A stretch of DNA of 64,000 nt from Capitulum mitella. Taxonomy: Eukaryota; Arthropoda; Thecostraca; Pollicipedomorpha; Pollicipedidae. Where the stretch lies: NCBI GenBank assembly GCA_030062745.1, contig CP099850.1, forward strand, positions 6,262,001 to 6,326,000, in the 5' to 3' direction. Made by a program: the position numbers and the translations under genes. A model generated the notes under the pieces. That model did no database searches. It worked only from the letters and a program-made list of their open reading frames with translations, and was not told the DNA's origin. Shown in pieces: positions 1 through 12,780 of the stretch (the first letter of the stretch is position 1; every line of letters starts with the position of its first letter).

Positions 1-3000
1 TTTATCTATGTCCGTACAATCCAACAGAGTATGTTTTTTTGCCCGTGGACCTTTCGGAGGAACGAGGAAGTCGCGATGTGAAATGCCGAATGCCATGGAC
101 ATTCGAATAGCTTTACCTCGTTTTCTCTTGAATCTCCTCTTTCCTTGCAGATGTTTTTTCGTAGGATTAAACTGTCTTTTTTTACTCTATGTTATGTCCT
201 GCAGGGACGCAGAGCTTAAAGTGTAGTAACCTTCTGTACACTTATCAACGTAAATCAAAATAAAACGTAAACATTAAAATGCCGCGACGAATGTGGTTAA
301 CACACGGCCTCACCAACACATTCAGCGGTACTCGTCGACGTACTAAACCGTATACTGCTTAATGCTCATTGCTGAACAGGTCATACCTGAACTTTTTCGG
401 CATCATGGATGCTGGAAATAAAGACAATCGATGAAAATGATCTCACATACAGGGTTTTAACTGGGCCCGTCATGACCCTCATACCTGCGCAGTTCATCAT
501 GGGAGTGGGTCAGCTTAATTCCCTCTCCTCCAAAATCCAAACTAGTGCTGACTGAGGACTCAGAATGTCATCATTGGGTAGTTCCGTCCTTAGTCGTTCT
601 AAAATCTCCTATTTCACTTACTTCGAGCGTTGCATCATCGCCCAGGTCAGGTAAAGTTGAGAGATATTATGGTTTATGCCATAGCTCAGGTGACTGTTAC
701 TTAGTTGTCGGTTTGGCGGTTTTCAGTGTCTTAAAAACCTGAATACGGTTTATATATTCTCTTCTCGGGCATGTGATACGATATCAGGTCAAGGACACCA
801 AAAAGCCACCCAAAGCTATTTTAGGTCACGGATCTCGCTTTTTGTCACCCACCTTACGATCTGCGGCCGGGTGGTGACCACCGGATTTAAAGTTTAATAT
901 GATAGGAAATGACGGCCGTACTTTAAAACATAAAACATGTTTTAGACGTTTTAAAGCTTTTTTAACAATTTTCGGAAGGCTAATGAGAGTTTCAGAAACG
1001 TAAATTAAATTGTTCAAAAGATATCAAAAAAAAAAAAAAATGGTAGTCAGACTGACCCCCGTGACGGGGCGGGTTTAACTACGCAAACACCACTGACACT
1101 GATCCCGAATCCCTTCACACAATGATTTCGGTCTTGCTCCATCATCCCCCTCATTGGTAGCTTTATGGAGCGTTTCGTGAATACAGCAAAACAAACTGCG
1201 TTACGTTTACGTGAAACCTCAACCACTGATTGTCCGTTCGGTCTCACGAGGCCTGGGAGGGCTGCTTTGTCAAGAAACCGGCGGCGGTCGCGGCAGCGAT
1301 TGTTCCGTCCGCCCATGAATTGATCCAGATTCTGCTCCTCAATTGGCCGGCGCGCGGGCAGCAGCGGTAAACACCGCCGGCCGGCTCCACAATGGCACCG
1401 CCGCGGTCCGGCCACCGATTACCGCCGATTGGCCGCTTCCTCCGAGGCCGGGATGAATCAATGAACACAGCCGGCCCGTGTCGTGCAGCCGTCATTAGGC
1501 GCGGCCAATCGTGGGAGCGCCGGGCGCCGCTGCGTCCGGTCCGCGGCCCGGCCGGCGGCGGCTCTTTGTTGTTGCTTCCGCGCTTCCTCGCCGGCCCCTG
1601 ACGGCCAGTGGACTGGCGTGCTGACCTGGGAATGGGTGGACGAGAATCGCGCAAGTTTGGAACGTACACCGTCAAGCGCCTGGAATAAAGCGAGACGGGA
1701 AATGAAAAAGGGGACGATGTAAAGGAAGGCTTGACTCACGGCGATCAATACGCAAAAAATGTTGTTAATGCCAAAATTTAGTTATTTTGGTGCTTTAACT
1801 TATTTTGAGGTGTCAAAGCACAAAGGGCGACAAAGGAGCGCAGAGATGTAGAATCATAGGTTGAGTGCTCGGAGAGCCCGCTGAATGATGGTGTACGACA
1901 TTCTTGGACGTCTTCTTGGTATTTACTGGCCTGTATGCCGTATGGTGCTGTTCGTAAAGGTGAAAATGAATTATGTAGAATCTGTTTGTTTCCACCTTCT
2001 CCCCGGTCACGGGATCCGTTTATTGACACCAGCAAGCGACCGCATGACAAATCAAAACTGAAACCGCATCACACCGAATCTCGCAGCGACCGCAAAACAC
2101 GGCCGCGGCCGGCGCCATGTTGAACCCATCAGCTGGTGGTAGCGGTAGCATCAGGGGTGCCGACCAGTGGCCTCACAGCGAGACGCAGCCAGAACGGTGA
2201 AACACAGGCCACTTAAACAGACAACCGGCGAAAGCTAACAGGGGAACCACGACACACTGACACCGACTAAGCATAAAAATATGTCTGAGATGGGCTAGCG
2301 GTGAACGCTGGACTTTGTGCTGGTGTCATTCTTGCACTCACCTAATCTTTCTGCAGTAACTTGAATTCCTTGACCTTTAGTTTCAATAAGGTTCTGCAAA
2401 AATGGCGGAACAAGCAGTGAGAATTTAGGTTATTTTATAGAGCGCTGGAGACAAAAGCTGTGACATTTTGTTGTAAGGGTTCGATAAGAAGGCTGATTAA
2501 TACTCTGTCCCATTGCTTTGTATTTTGGCCAGCAAGGCACAGTAACCCACAGACTGAAATGCTCGGTGGTTACTTGTATTTTAACTACATAGCTTCACTG
2601 AACATGGTTTTGTTTTTTTGCGTAGTGATTCGTGACGGGCAGAAAAATCTAGAGGAACAAGCAAAGATGAAAAAAACGGATAAAATAAAACTTAAGACGA
2701 AAACATTCTAACAAAGGCTTGTAAACGAACCAAAATCGGAACTATTCCAAAAAATATCATTGCATTCTCGCACGCAAAGAGAATAAGATGTCATGCGACA
2801 TTTATTTCGTCAAATAGCCCTGACGTTTAGGAAGCGGACACATGCATCGAAACCAAATAACGTTGCCTGATTTGGTGCTACAAGCGACACTCAAGCGTAG
2901 GCGTTGAGACTGACGTGGCGACGCACTGGCGCGATAAATTTGAGGCATGGAAATACAAAAACCACGGGGAACTTTGAAAAACCGGTGTGGCCATTACCAC

Positions 3001-3110
3001 AGCTGTCACGTCAGATCATACACACACGACTTCAGCTGCACGCAGCGGCCAGCATTTTTAGGCCCCATCGTTAGCCGTCGCAAAACAAGGTGGCCGTCAC
3101 ACGGCGCCTA
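1..3110. other. Gene-free stretch with one GC-rich island
   Basis: AT-moderate sequence with stops in all frames at random-like density. A GC-rich island runs from about 1240 to 1620. A 15-A run lies at 1026-1040. I see no gene, RNA or mobile element. Confidence 0.5.
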
Positions 3111-3118
3111 TCTCTTTT

Positions 3119-3143
3119 CTCTCTCTCTCTCTCTCTCTCTCTC
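3119..3143. repeat. (CT)n microsatellite
   Basis: 25 bases of perfect CT dinucleotides, followed by C/T-rich degenerate repeats. Confidence 0.95.
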
Positions 3144-3144
3144 G

Positions 3145-3395
3145 ACAGTTCACTCCTCACGGTGGCCCTTCCTCCTAACGCAGTTTCTCGCCCCACTGCC
3201 CTTCTCTCAACCTTCTGCCCTTCTCACTGTTCAGCTCACTGTCACATGACAGCTCACCCCTCACAGCGCCCTTCTCTCTCCATACGGTCCCTCTCTCACT
3301 GTGGAGCCCTCTAACACACGACAGCTCACTCGCCCTTTCGGCCTGCGGCCTTCTCTCACTGTGAGACCCTCCTCACGCTGCAGCCCTCTCACCCG
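3145..3395. repeat. Degenerate pyrimidine-rich minisatellite
   Basis: Recurring words GCCCTTCTCTCA, ACAGCTCACT and CTCTCACTGTG at roughly 60-70-bp spacing, consistent with a decayed tandem array grown from the CT tract next to it. Confidence 0.55.
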
Positions 3396-3399
3396 TTGG

Positions 3400-5700
3400 C
3401 CCGCTCACACCGGTCGGCGATGACGGCGCGCCAGATCGTCCCTCCCCGTTCAGAGCGCGGTCGGCGGCGTTTTTGCCGCCCTGCGCCATGTTGGCCGTCC
3501 GCGCCGCGCCAGACGGCCGGTAATGATGACGTGTCCGGACGTAGATTGGACGGATGGATGCGGCGGCCGCGACACGGGGGGGGAGGGGCGGCACGCACGC
3601 GCCGCCGCCGCCGCCGCCCGTCGCTGGTCTCGGTGTCTGGAGGCCCGTCTGCCCGAACAACGCTCGGTACTGGAGCAGCAATGGGGCAGCGTGGAGCCGG
3701 TTCAGTTCACTTTTCTTGGCCTGAAACGGCTCTCGTTTTACTAAAGTTTTGAGTTGTTTTCTGTTGGGGTCCGGTTTTACGAAAATCGCTGCGTCTTCTT
3801 TCCATGAACCGATGACAAGGAACGTTTTAAGTTTTGCTTCAGGCTGCTTCTATGCTTTTCACTACTATGCAATTTGGAAACTGAAGACGTCGTTTCGTTT
3901 ATGTTGTGCAATGTTTATGTTGCCTCTAGCGTCCAGTTCTTTTGCACCGTCTCGGTTTCAGTGCTTTCGTGCGCAATGCAAAACGCTTATCACAACGCCA
4001 CTGACTGGAAACTGAAGGGGTAAATTAGTTTATCTTTCCTAATGCATCTTAGTTATCAACATGTGTCCTACTGTGTAATGGGCTGCTCCTCGGCAATGAC
4101 ATTTTTTATATTTGATTCTCATGTCATGACCTTCAAGAAATGGATTCACGGGTGTTGTCTCCCATACTGCCTATACCAATGCACACCCCAGAAATCCACT
4201 GCAAGTGACAACCAAGCCTTCTTCCATGACTCAACATACAATTTCTTCCAACATGTTCGCACTCATGGACCGTGTGTACGCAAAGAACAGACGTCCTTCT
4301 CATATCGGAAGTCGTGCTCTGCTGATGTACCTATTATCATAAGGATTAGATACATAAATGGCATTCCAGGATTTGGCGCTTTCTGTTTTGGTAACCAGTC
4401 TATCAACCTCACAATGAACCGTGTTTTCGGCGTTTTTCCAAAAGCAAGTCAACAATGGAACCTCGCCCGTTCACGTCTGACGCGTCATTATAAGCCTCAA
4501 TCTCCCAGCTAAGAAACAACTTTTGTCGTCGCTCAGAAAATGTGAATCATAGCTGCCACTTTCTAAACCCTCGAATGACGACAAAATTCCTTTAGTTTTA
4601 AATAATCATCTGGACTCAAAATCGGCCAATGATGGCGTGCTCTCGGTGACCAGAAGCGTCTTTAGTACCGTGAGAACTGAGTAGCCTAGGGTTCTTCGCC
4701 GAAGGACGCTAACACCCAAAATGCCAAGCCTATTTCACCGTGTCATTATCCAGGCTCAACAGCCAAAAACAGGCAAGCATTAATGTCGCTGCAGGCTGTA
4801 TGAGCACACGATGAGCGCTGCACAAGGCAATTTGCATTTCCAACCTTTGTTAACACGTGTAAGTGTGTCTTGTTTTGATTTTTACCACGAAGAGCTCATG
4901 TTTTACGCACCTGTGAGCAGCAAACATGCATCACGCTGGGTGCATCCGATTCCCGTGTGCCGCCGTGGCTGGGAGAGGTATGCGGTAATTGTAGACACAG
5001 TAACGGGCGACCTGGACTTTTATAGCGCGTCAGGATTAGAGATAGTCATCTTACGAGCCGAGCATTCCTCTCAGAAGCAGATGAAGCGGTCAGCTTTATT
5101 TATTATTGAGCGCAGGGTCTAAGTAAATGTTTAGATGATATCGGAGTGAGCAAGAAGGGGGAGGGGACGCTGGCTTACCGGCGAGTTCATCACATTCTAG
5201 CAGCACTGGTACGATGATGAATTTGCTAGGAAGAGATACAAAAGTTCATGCGCAGCTACACAAGTGTTGCGTATATTTCCGGAATGAGCACATTTATTCA
5301 GTCTATGGAAGGCTATTTTTGAAAATTTGATCCGAGTGGTTTACTAGAAGGAGCTGAGGATAGGAGTACTGCTACACATAGCTTGCTGCATGGACTTCGA
5401 TTTATTCACCCGATCGTGCAATTTATGGCGACGGTTCTCCAGAGTTAGGGACAACAGCATGGGTGTGGGAGCTCGTAGAGCTGGTAGGGCGGCGGCCCTA
5501 CCAACTTTACAAACGCTCCCACGGGCAAGGATAGCTCCTCGAGCTCTATCCGCACGTCATCTGCTGGAAGCGTGCACCGGGCAAACACTATTACTTCTAG
5601 AACAGAATTTGCAGCGACACAAAGGCAAAAATGTCCTAAAGTAATCCATCGCAGTAGCATGTGCAAACTTCCACACGCTCACAAGAACGACTGATATTGC
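3400..5700. other. Gene-free stretch; GC-rich island at its start
   Basis: 3400-3660 is GC-rich with CpG and CGG/CCG runs. The rest is AT-moderate, with a small hairpin TGGTAGGGC/GCCCTACCA at 5482-5503. The longest open frame (4042-4512, plus) has no feature I recognise. Confidence 0.45.
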
Positions 5701-5859
5701 GCATATTGTTTGTTTACCCGTTGATCTTTGGCACGACGGCTCCCAGTCATTGCCTTCCTGCGTTCATTCATGTTTCGACCCTTCATGTGTTTCGCCCGTT
5801 GCCATGAGCATGTATGGAGGCGTGTCAGACCCTGTTCGGCTCGGACGCCCGCGATGTGC

Positions 5860-6560
5860 TTGACGTATCACACGAAATTACGCATTTTTATTTGCACTTG
5901 TCGTCCGCCCGCCGCGCGCCGCACCTGCCGTGGTTTTTTATGGCCGCCGCGGAGCAGCCGGCGCCATCTCCCGGCAGCTCCGACAACTAGCGGTGCCGCC
6001 GGCCGCGGTCACGTGACCCAACGCTCGGGGCGCCGCCGCGGGCCGCGCCGCCGCCGCGCCGGCCTTCGGCGGCGTCGCCGGACACGTGACGCGACCGGCG
6101 GCGGCCGCGCAGTCTGCGGCGCCGCCTTTTGCAGCGGCGCCGACCGGTTGCCGCCCGCCCACGGCCGGCGCGCAGGAATGTCAAAAACGGCGAGCAGGTG
6201 CGCCGACTCGACGGCCCGCGGCCGCGCTGTCACGAGGCGAGGCCTCCGCCTGCAGCCGCCGCGCCCTGTCGCCAGCCGCGCGGCCGCCTCGCCGCTGCAC
6301 CGAGTCACGGATCGGCCCGAGTCACGGAGTCGGCGTCACGGAACGCTGCCGTCCGGTCCCGAGTTTCCTGGGCGGCCGCCGGCAGCCGAGGCCCGGGCGG
6401 CGCGGCCGGCAGCCGGCGCCCGACTTTCGCCCATCCGTCACACTGGCGGCCGGGCAGGACGCCGCCCGTCGCTGCGTGCTGACCCGGCCCGGAAGCGTGC
6501 ATGCGTGCGCCCTTCTGTCTGAGCCCGGCCGACGGCATCGAACGTGGTGAGGGCGGTGCT
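5860..6560. promoter_or_regulatory. GC-rich island, possible regulatory element
   Basis: Strongly CpG-rich, with AT words at its left edge: TTTTTATTTGC near 5887 and TTTTATGGCC at about 5937, a posterior-Hox-type site, with a CACCTG E-box between them. The long open frames on both strands here come from base composition. Conservation would be needed to call it functional. Confidence 0.3.
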
Positions 6561-6582
6561 TGAAGCTCGCCGGCGGTTCGTA

Positions 6583-6880
6583 GTCTCGTCTTCGCCTCGG
6601 TCCGGTCTCCGTTTCGTCGCCTGTCTCGGTCCATGTGACGGTCCAAGTTTCGGTATCTGTCTCGGCCTCGATGTTCGTATCAGCAATATCGGTCTCGTAG
6701 TCTCGGACCCAATCTGTTCCAGCCTCGGTCTCGATCCCGATCTCAGTCTCAGCCTCGGTCTCTGTCCCCATCCACCTAGCCTCGGTCTCGGTCTCGGTTT
6801 CGGCCTAAGTCTCAGTCTCTATAAGCCTCAGTCTCAGTCTCCGTCTCGGTCCCGGTCTCAGTCTCGGTCTCGACCTGAGT
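6583..6880. repeat. Degenerate hexanucleotide array (GTCTCR)n
   Basis: About 300 bp of imperfect 6-bp units such as TCGGTC and TCAGTC. Because the unit is a multiple of three, both strands stay open and would encode Ser-Leu/Gly-Leu and Glu-Thr repeats. I treat this as satellite sequence, not a gene. Confidence 0.8.
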
Positions 6881-7059
6881 TCCAGGCGGTGGTCGGCGGA
6901 CGCAGCCGGCCGATTTCACAACGACTGGACCACGTCTCCGCCGTAAGGGTTGCTGTCACGCCATAATTTATGTCCGCAGATAAGACCGGGCCGACAGGCT
7001 ATTTTAATGGACAAACCATGTCCAGATGGGGCAAAACAAAGAGGACACATCATTTAGAA

Positions 7060-7460
7060 GCCGTCTCGCGGCTCGGGCCCGGGGAATGACAGGTGACGGG
7101 GGCGGCGGCAGCGGCGCTGGTTGGGGGGGGATGGGGAGGGGGAGCATGGGCGGTTCGAGCTGGGCCGGACCGGCCTGTCAGGAGGAGTCTCTGCTCCGGA
7201 CATGGCGAGTGGACGCTGTCGCCGCTGAGTGGCTCCCTCTCGTGCGGCGTGACAGAGGGGACGGGGGAGGGGGCGCGTGGCTCTCGAGGACTAGAACACG
7301 GCCGCCGGGCGCCGCCCACATCAAAGTGAGTGCGTCGGCCCGACGAGGCCGGCCGGCTCGCTCCGTGTTTTACCGGCCGGCCGGCTCGCTCCGTGTTTTA
7401 CCGGCCGGCCGGCTCGCTCCGTGTTTTAGCGGCCGGCCGGCGCCGGTCGGCGGCCCCTGT
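7060..7460. other. GC-rich island with 28-bp repeat
   Basis: G-rich in its first half (GGGGGGGATGGGGAGGGGG near 7125), CpG-rich later, and contains the 28-bp array. No gene seen. Confidence 0.4.
7355..7438. repeat. Tandem repeat, 28-bp unit, 3 copies
   Basis: Units start at 7355, 7383 and 7411, each GGCTCGCTCCGTGTTTTA followed by SCGGCCGGCC. Copies are nearly identical, so the array is young or homogenised. Confidence 0.92.
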
Positions 7461-8814
7461 TAGGACCTTGAGTGCCTCCCGGCCGACTGCGTCGTGAGCG
7501 GAGGTAAAGCACGTGCTCCGACCCGAAGAGCGACACCAGGCCCGTGTCGGCCTGACACTCTGTGGCCGATTCTGAGCTGACTGGATTCCGTACGTCCTCA
7601 CACACATTGCGTGAAGTCCGCGAGCCACGACGTGTCTGGAGGTCCGGCTCGGACCTCGGTACACGGGTTAGTGTGAGTGTCTGGTCCGGGGCTGGAGTTT
7701 AAAAAGCTGTTTTTGCCTGACAGAACAGTCATATTGCTGTTCTGAGAAACAACGCCACGAAATACAATACATGATGTCGTAATAACCTAAGTTATTTAGT
7801 TCAGTAAAATCTGTTCGCGACTCGTTTGCATGTAGCACAGGAATTGCGTAGTCGTGAGCAATTCAACAGTACTTGTGAGCGATGACTAACTTCGGGGTTA
7901 TGCTCGCACCTGCAGACATATAGGAAATACCACTCCCGACACGGACTGCTCATGCACATCCGGACGGTCACGGGAGACGCATGGGACAGAACAGATCTTG
8001 AAACGCTGGAAACATCGTCAGCGAGAGCCAAGTATAGGTACAATGACTTTTGTTTTCGGTGACCTCGAAAATAAGTTACACCTCTCTTGGGTCTGTCTTA
8101 GTCCGGACTGGGCCGACCTCAACTTATACGGAGTGGATCGTGCTGGCCAACTGAACTGGACCTGAGTGGACATGAATAAAATGTCTGTGTGCATATTTAA
8201 TGAGCCACACTAAATGGTCTGAGCCGATCCAGGTTCCTCCAACAGCCCCTGACTTCCAGTGGCAAGCGTCACACTATCAACCAGCACCGTCAAGGTAAGC
8301 GGTGCCGAATCGACCTTGGGAAGCAGGCTATCAAGGTCTCCATCAGGTAATTTCAAATGGTCCTGGGCGTATTCGCTTCATTTTGTTACAGTCCACAGAT
8401 CAGCATGCTGAAATATGCTGATGAGACAAGTGAAAATAAGGTGCAAACAGCTTCTAACATTTTTGGAATGCAGATAACACAACAAAATACAAAACATGTT
8501 CGTTTTATCTTCTTTTACAAACGTGTGTCGCCAAAACACTACTCACCGTAAAGCACGTATGCGCGCCAGCACAAAACAATGCTAACCTGGTGCTCGAACT
8601 CACCAGCCCAAAGAACTGCCACGTCACTCATCTTGCTGCCGCTGACGGCTCCCAGCAGCGGAGGTGACGCTCAGAGATCGAAATTAATGCCACCTTCGCG
8701 CCGATAAAAACACCCATCGGGATCTGGGCCTGCTCAAGGCGATGTTCATCTCACATTCGGTTTGAAACATTTGTTGGCATCACATTAAGTCAGTTTCAAA
8801 AGCTACATCGTCGC
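7461..8814. other. Gene-free AT-moderate stretch
   Basis: Nothing beyond a small hairpin (CAGAACAG 7721-7728 with CTGTTCTG 7737-7744). Confidence 0.45.
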
Positions 8815-9100
8815 TCGGTGCCGGCGCCGGCGCGTCGCGTTGAATACCAAATCGACGGCCGGCGCGTCTGCCGCCGGCGCGGGCTCGAATTTATCGCCGT
8901 CGGTTCCAGCGTTTCGGACCCGATTCATCGCCGCGCGCCGGCGGAGAGAGAGAACGGCTGGCCGTGACGACACCGGACCGTCACGCCCGCGCGGCGCCCG
9001 GCCGCGAGAGGCCGTCACCGCGGCCAGTATGGACTCTGACCTCCTGGCCACCGTACTCTGCCGTTGCCTGACGGCTGCGGTAATCTGATAAGCGAGTACC
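8815..9100. promoter_or_regulatory. GC-rich island with homeodomain- and GATA-like words
   Basis: CpG-rich; AT words GAATTTATCG near 8886 and TAATCTGATAAG near 9080 at its right edge. Weak candidate element. Confidence 0.2.
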
Positions 9101-11089
9101 AACTGACGGAGGATGATTGTCGCGATACATGGTTAATATTGTTCCGAAGATTTGACAGCAAAAGCCAACATCGGTCTAGGATATCCTTCATAACTTGTGT
9201 ACTGTTGATTGCCATCGGATATTAATCCAAGCAATTGGTCTGATTGCAAGGACTGCTAATGTGACTTTTTGTCTACTTATATTTTTTTAGTGTGAAAGGT
9301 CGCAGCCGTGGTTCCATTAAAGAGGAAAAGTGGGGCATGTTCAAACGAGAAACAATCTAAATACCTCTACCAACCCACCTCTTAAGTTATCGAGTTGGCG
9401 ATGGCCACTGCGTCATAATAGACTAACAGGTACCATCGACCATGATAACGCAAAGTAGCTGATAACATGCAACAGCCTGAGGTTGGAGGCCAGCCTAGCA
9501 CTGATGGATATGGCCGAACGAAATACAAAACTAAACACAGTTGCCGGCTACCACCCTAACGCGGGTGTGGCGCTAGTGGTTGGTGATAAATGACCAGCGA
9601 GAAGGCTAAATTTCTTGGAACTGCTGCTGCGTGGGATAGTGCGCCAAACTATTTACCTGGTGTCTGTCCTCAAATGAGACTAAGGCGCAAACGCTTACAC
9701 GGACAGCCCAAACGCCCAAGACCCAAACACGGAGGGCCTACCAAAAGAAACAGATAGCTCTTGCATCAGACAACCACGAAAAAACACCAAACTGGTCTTC
9801 GACATCCGACACTGATTACACCGGACAAACAGTACGTCCGGTTTCCGGCCCGCCTGTTTGCCCGATATATCGCCGGTCGACTGAGACAACAGCGGGCCTG
9901 ATTATCCGGCTCCCTTCCCCGGCGACCCCTCTCCTCCGGCCACATCCGTCATACGCGCGCGTTGTGGCGGCGCTGGCGGCCACAATGACCTGACCGCGCG
10001 GCCGGCGCGGTCAACATTGTTCCCGTGTCCCGAACCCCGCTCACATGGGCGGCCGCTGCCAGCGCACCGGAACCCGCCCCCGGAGGATGTTTTTGATATC
10101 GGGTAAAACGGGCGGCGGCGCAAAGGCCGGCCGGACAGGCTTGCGGGCAGCGAAGAATCGACGGCGGCGTTTGAGGTTTTGCGGCCGGCGGCGGCGCCGC
10201 GCTCGATTTGAAATTGGCCTGTTGTCACCGAGCCCGGCCGGGGCAAGTCAAGGCTGCGGCGGCCCCATTCAGCGCGTTAGACGCCGGGGTGGGGTAATTG
10301 TGCGCCGCCAGACGGGTCTCACGCTCGCGCACCCGGGCCCACGCATACATATCTTGCGTCTGACAGCCCTACAGTGGCGTTGCTCTCCGTATACACCATT
10401 CAGTGTCACGGCTGGCCAAAGATGCCTATGCAAATGCAGCGTGGGCTGTCGCTGATGCTGCAACGGGAGTAAACCTGTTTTGTTTAAACTGGAGCATGTC
10501 ATGGCAAAACTGCTGCGTTAGAAATGACTTGGTACAACTCAACGCATGGCGGCTCTTTAAACATCATCAGGGCAACCGGCCAGTGCAAATGTCAATCGAA
10601 ACATGGGGTATGATACAGTTCGTCGTCTTCATTAGGTGATGCAATTATGCATATTTTCCCACGAGTCGGTAGTCCTCAGCGGGAGGTATATCCACGCAAA
10701 TGTGTCTGCAATATAAGTAGACCGTCACGGCTAAAAATGCTGCGCTAGAAACTCAACGAGCCGGCATCAAAGCACACGATCAGGCTCACGGTGACCACCG
10801 ATCACCATCAGCCACCACCGATTGGTTAACTGCTGGAAATCATTCGGACCATCTAATCCCTCCAAACATGTTTGACAGCGATCGCTTGCACAACGGACCG
10901 GCTCAGGCCCATAGCTTCCGCCCAAAACGAATGGGCTATTTTCGTGTCCATCGGCCGCGGTGACCTCATCAGTCTCATCCGGCGATAAAAGCGTTCGATC
11001 TCCTGTCAGTTCCCAATTAGCCAGCGCGAGGACCACCGGCACCGAGGCCCGACGTCTTTGTCCCACCCTTCCTTTGATATCATCCAGGG
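9101..11089. other. Gene-free stretch with GC-rich island 9880-10330
   Basis: AT-moderate on both sides of an island that holds CGATATATCG near 9863 and GATATCGGGT near 10096. No gene, RNA or element recognised. Confidence 0.4.
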
Positions 11090-12780
11090 GAGACAAATTT
11101 CGGCCGGCGGCGAACTCCCAGGGCGCGGCGCGGCGGGGGTGCGGCCCTCTCAGCCGGCGCTTTTGTCGGGGGCCGCCCTGCCGGATTATTCGCGCCGGCC
11201 TGAAAACCCCGCCCGAGAGTCCGCCGGCGTCCCGCTGGCTCCATTTGTTTAGCGCCTGTTAGGCTGATTGATTCCCGCGGCCGCCGGTGGGCGGCACCTG
11301 AGCGGCGCCCCCTCCGCCCCCTCAGCCACGCCGGCCCCGGACGGCCGGCGCTCTTACAAATACGTCGGAGAGCTATCACAAACAGAGCTGCGGTCTGGCG
11401 CTCCCCTCGCCGGATGGCGAGACGCGCACAAAGCCCCCCCCCCAACCGCCGCCACGGCCGCCAATTCAACGGCGAACACGTTTTAGGCGGAACTGGGCTT
11501 CATTTCGCCCATTGGGACGCGCTTGTCCCTATTGAGAAATTGACTTGTAGCCGGAGAAATATGGGCGGAAATTGCCGGCGGCGACGGTGTCGGCCGGCCG
11601 CGGCCGTAATTTGCCGGCGTGTCGGAGCGGTGTCCGCGCCGCGGCCAGGTCCGGGAAGGACGAGCTGGGCGGCGTGCCGGCCGCCGGGCTCGGCACGCCC
11701 TGCACGGCGCGTGCAGGACGGCGCCGCGCCGGCCGCCGCCAGCAATGCGCGGCATGAGGCGACCCGCGCTCTGAGCGGCGTTTTTTCGCGCCGGCATGCG
11801 GCTGGCAGCGGGCGACTTTCCGCATTGTTGTTTCCGCGCCGGCGGCCGGCCTGCAGCGGGAACAATAGAGTTAAGTGGCGCCAGCAGATGTCATAAATTA
11901 CCGTCACGACCGGTCCTTTGTGTTTCGGCGAGTAGCGGATACCTCGTGCGGCGCCGCCGTTCAGCCTCTCGGGCGACCGGCTCCGATTTTTCGCCGTCAA
12001 AAATGCACGAACGCCGACTTTGGCGATAACTGTCAGCAGGTGATCCATAACGTTTAATAGGGCCCGGCCCGTCGCGGGGCGCCGCGCCAATTTGAGCCGC
12101 GACTCGGCCGGCCGGCCGCTGCCATGTTCGGCCCCAGTTACAGTCGGCGTCAATTATCGGGCTTGTTCAATAAAACACCACCATCGCGCCGGCGAACGGC
12201 CGCCGCGCACGAAGCTGCGTCGCCGCCGCCCCTCCCCGGCGCTGCCGCCTCGTGAGTTTCCACCTGGCAGGCGGCCGGCGCGTCTGCGGCCCGGCGGGGG
12301 GCTCACTGGTGACCCAGCAGCGGCGGCCTAACGAACACCGATTTGAGGTAATTACGGGCGAGAGGGCGGCTTTGTTCCGACATAATTTGACAGCGCGCCG
12401 CGGCGGGCGCGATCTGCATAACGGCGCGCACAACACGCCGAAAACGGGCGGCGCCGGTGTCGACTGCTCGACGCCGGCGCCGACGGTCTGGCAGGCCGGC
12501 GGGGCGGCGGCGGCGGTGGCGGTGGCAGCACTCCTGACCGAGCGGCGGCGTCGCAGGTCGTCTCCGCGCCCCCCGGCGGACAATCAGGGTCGCCGACGCG
12601 CTGTTTTTCTGCCAATCCGACCTCGGGTTCCGGACAATCATTAGCTATGCTAATGAGCCGTGGTCGGGCGATCACAGGAGCGGCGGCCGCCGCCGAGCCC
12701 GCTTCACGCGCTCCAGAAAACGCTCTCGGCGCTGTTCGAGCCCGTTCAATGGTCTCGTTCAGCGCTTGCCGCCGATCACT
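11090..12780. promoter_or_regulatory. Large GC-rich island with many homeodomain/TALE words
   Basis: The richest candidate regulatory block upstream of the gene. Visible words: TGATTGAT (11265-11272, the Pbx/Exd-Hox consensus), CATAAATTACCG near 11892, CTGTCAGCAGGTG near 12030 (TALE half-site plus E-box), GTCAATTATCG near 12149, GTAATTACG near 12349, TTTGACAGC near 12384, and a TCATTAGC palindrome at 12638-12656. Spacing and density in otherwise GC-rich DNA suggest selection; comparison with a related species would test it. Confidence 0.4.
12638..12656. promoter_or_regulatory. Palindromic homeodomain site TCATTAGC-TAT-GCTAATGA
   Basis: Two perfect 8-bp inverted half-sites around a 3-bp spacer, each with an ATTA core; the right half also reads ATGCTAAT, one base from the POU octamer. 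Confidence 0.4.

Noticed and set aside
4042-4512. 156-codon plus-strand frame
   Set aside because: No family resemblance, no splice or promoter context, composition like the surrounding non-coding DNA.
5728-6522. 264-codon plus-strand frame in a GC-rich island
   Set aside because: Arg/Ala/Pro-rich composition in all frames, no domain; typical of stop-poor GC-rich DNA.
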